From: Streptomyces sp. TLI_146
GTDB lineage: Bacteria; Actinomycetota; Actinomycetes; Streptomycetales; Streptomycetaceae
Length of the DNA: 64,000 nucleotides
NCBI RefSeq assembly: GCF_002846415.1
Contig: NZ_PJMX01000001.1
Location: 620,001 to 684,000, forward strand
Reading direction: 5' to 3'
How positions within the stretch are numbered: the first letter of the stretch is position 1; every line of letters starts with the position of its first letter. Below the pieces are notes generated by a model. The model was not told where the DNA came from. It did no database searches and worked only from the letters and a program-made list of their open reading frames with translations. This document shows positions 63,416-64,000 of the stretch, piece after piece. The position numbers were made by a program, and so were the translations under genes.

Positions 63416-64000
63416 ATGAGCATCAAAGCACTTGTCGCCTATGGCTCCACGAACGGTTCCACCGCACAGATCGCCGAGCGGATCGGCGAGGTGCTGCGCG
63501 AGCACGGCCTGGACACCGAGGTGCGCCCGGCCGTGCAGGTAGGTGACGTGGCGCCCTACGACGTCGTGGTGATCGGCGGCGCCGTGTACGCGGGCCGCTG
63601 GCACCGGGACGCGCGCCGCTTCGCCCGACGCAACGCCGACCAGCTGTCCCGTAAGGCGGTATGGCTCTTCAGCAGCGGTCCGCTCGACGCGTCCGCCGCA
63701 CAGCGGTCGATACCGCCGGTGGCCGGCGCGCGGCGTGCGATGGCCCACCTCGACGCGGTGGAACACCGTACGTTCGGCGGCTGTCTGCGCGAGGGCGCGA
63801 AAGGCCGCATCGCCCGTTCACTGATCACCTCCGGCCGTGGCGGCGACTTCCGCGACTTCGACAGCGTCACCGCCTGGGCCGAGCGGATCGCCACCCAGTC
63901 CTCGGCGCACGCGCCGAGCCCGAACGGGGCGACCTGCGGACCTGACCGGCCCGCCCAGGAGGGCCGTTCGCCCGCTGCCCCGATTGGTCCGGCCCGCCGA
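63416..64000 (+). CDS. Flavodoxin-domain protein, open at right edge
   Basis: 195 codons are in the window with no stop yet. KALVAYGSTNGSTAQIAERIGEVL is the FMN-phosphate loop; DVVVIGGAVYAGRWHRDARRFARR and VWLFSSGPL are the next flavodoxin strands; GCLREGAKGRIARSLIT closes it near residue 140. The pattern is like HemG/MioC-type flavodoxins. After about residue 165 the sequence becomes Pro/Ala-rich (PNGATCGPDRPAQEGRS) and overlaps operator-like DNA (GGGCCGTTCGCCC at 63961). True end unknown. Confidence 0.82.
   Translation, partial: MSIKALVAYGSTNGSTAQIAERIGEVLREHGLDTEVRPAVQVGDVAPYDVVVIGGAVYAGRWHRDARRFARRNADQLSRKAVWLFSSGPLDASAAQRSIPPVAGARRAMAHLDAVEHRTFGGCLREGAKGRIARSLITSGRGGDFRDFDSVTAWAERIATQSSAHAPSPNGATCGPDRPAQEGRSPAAPIGPARR

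Noticed and set aside
1..64000. tRNA, rRNA, insertion sequences, integrase or attachment sites
   Set aside because: No transposase or integrase motif, no cloverleaf-like segment and no terminal inverted repeats with target duplication were seen on reading.

Overview
The window is high-GC DNA with wall-to-wall G/C-ending codons, GGAGG-type ribosome binding sites, many ATGA/TGATG start-stop overlaps and typical actinomycete families: Dps, HxlR and AraC regulators, a WhiG-type sigma factor, gluABCD and serial universal stress proteins. It is almost certainly a Streptomyces or close relative, probably from a chromosomal arm because accessory genes and broken genes are frequent. No rRNA, tRNA, CRISPR array or insertion sequence was recognised.

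Left part (1-12.4 kb, all minus strand). A carbohydrate ABC importer (binding protein, two permeases) runs into an AAA/LuxR-type regulator cut by the window edge. Upstream of it lies a compact nine-gene run: isochorismatase-like hydrolase, DoxX protein, Dps, disulfide-oxidoreductase-like flavoprotein, secreted alpha/beta hydrolase, HSL-type hydrolase, amidohydrolase, acetate-type (GPR1/FUN34/YaaH) transporter and a second alpha/beta hydrolase. A 21-bp tandem repeat lies inside the run.

Middle part (12.4-28.7 kb). Regulator-enzyme divergent pairs dominate: SDR/AraC, MBL-fold/AraC (the regulator frameshifted) and enoyl-CoA hydratase/HxlR, two of them with clear dyad operators. A broken Ser/Thr kinase, two small membrane proteins, and a three-gene sigma-factor cassette with a frameshifted WhiG-like member follow. 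The gluABCD amino-acid importer comes next, then a DevS/OsdK-type two-GAF sensor kinase.

Right part (28.7-64 kb). This is a hypoxia/dormancy island. It carries pyruvate phosphate dikinase, bifunctional AdhE, a flavohemoglobin split by an in-frame TGA, an HPF-like ribosome-hibernation protein, a PPOX flavoprotein, six universal stress proteins plus a remnant, three CBS-BON proteins, two Acg-type nitroreductases, an Rv1733c-type membrane protein, a GNAT/ADP-forming acyl-CoA synthetase, GAPDH, pyruvate formate-lyase with its activase, the full arginine deiminase pathway with an APC antiporter, and a DevR/OsdR-type response regulator. A 14-bp palindrome with the form GGGCCG-NN-CGGCCC, often in tandem, lies upstream of most of these units, including the response regulator itself. 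It has the same 6-2-6 layout as the mycobacterial DevR/DosR box. The inferred picture is one regulon that couples fermentative ATP supply (formate, acetate, ethanol, arginine catabolism) to stress and dormancy proteins in a genus regarded as obligately aerobic.

Several genes are disrupted (kinase, AraC, WhiG-like sigma, PpdK, flavohemoglobin, a USP remnant). Several of the breaks sit in short G or C runs, so sequencing error has to be separated from real decay.
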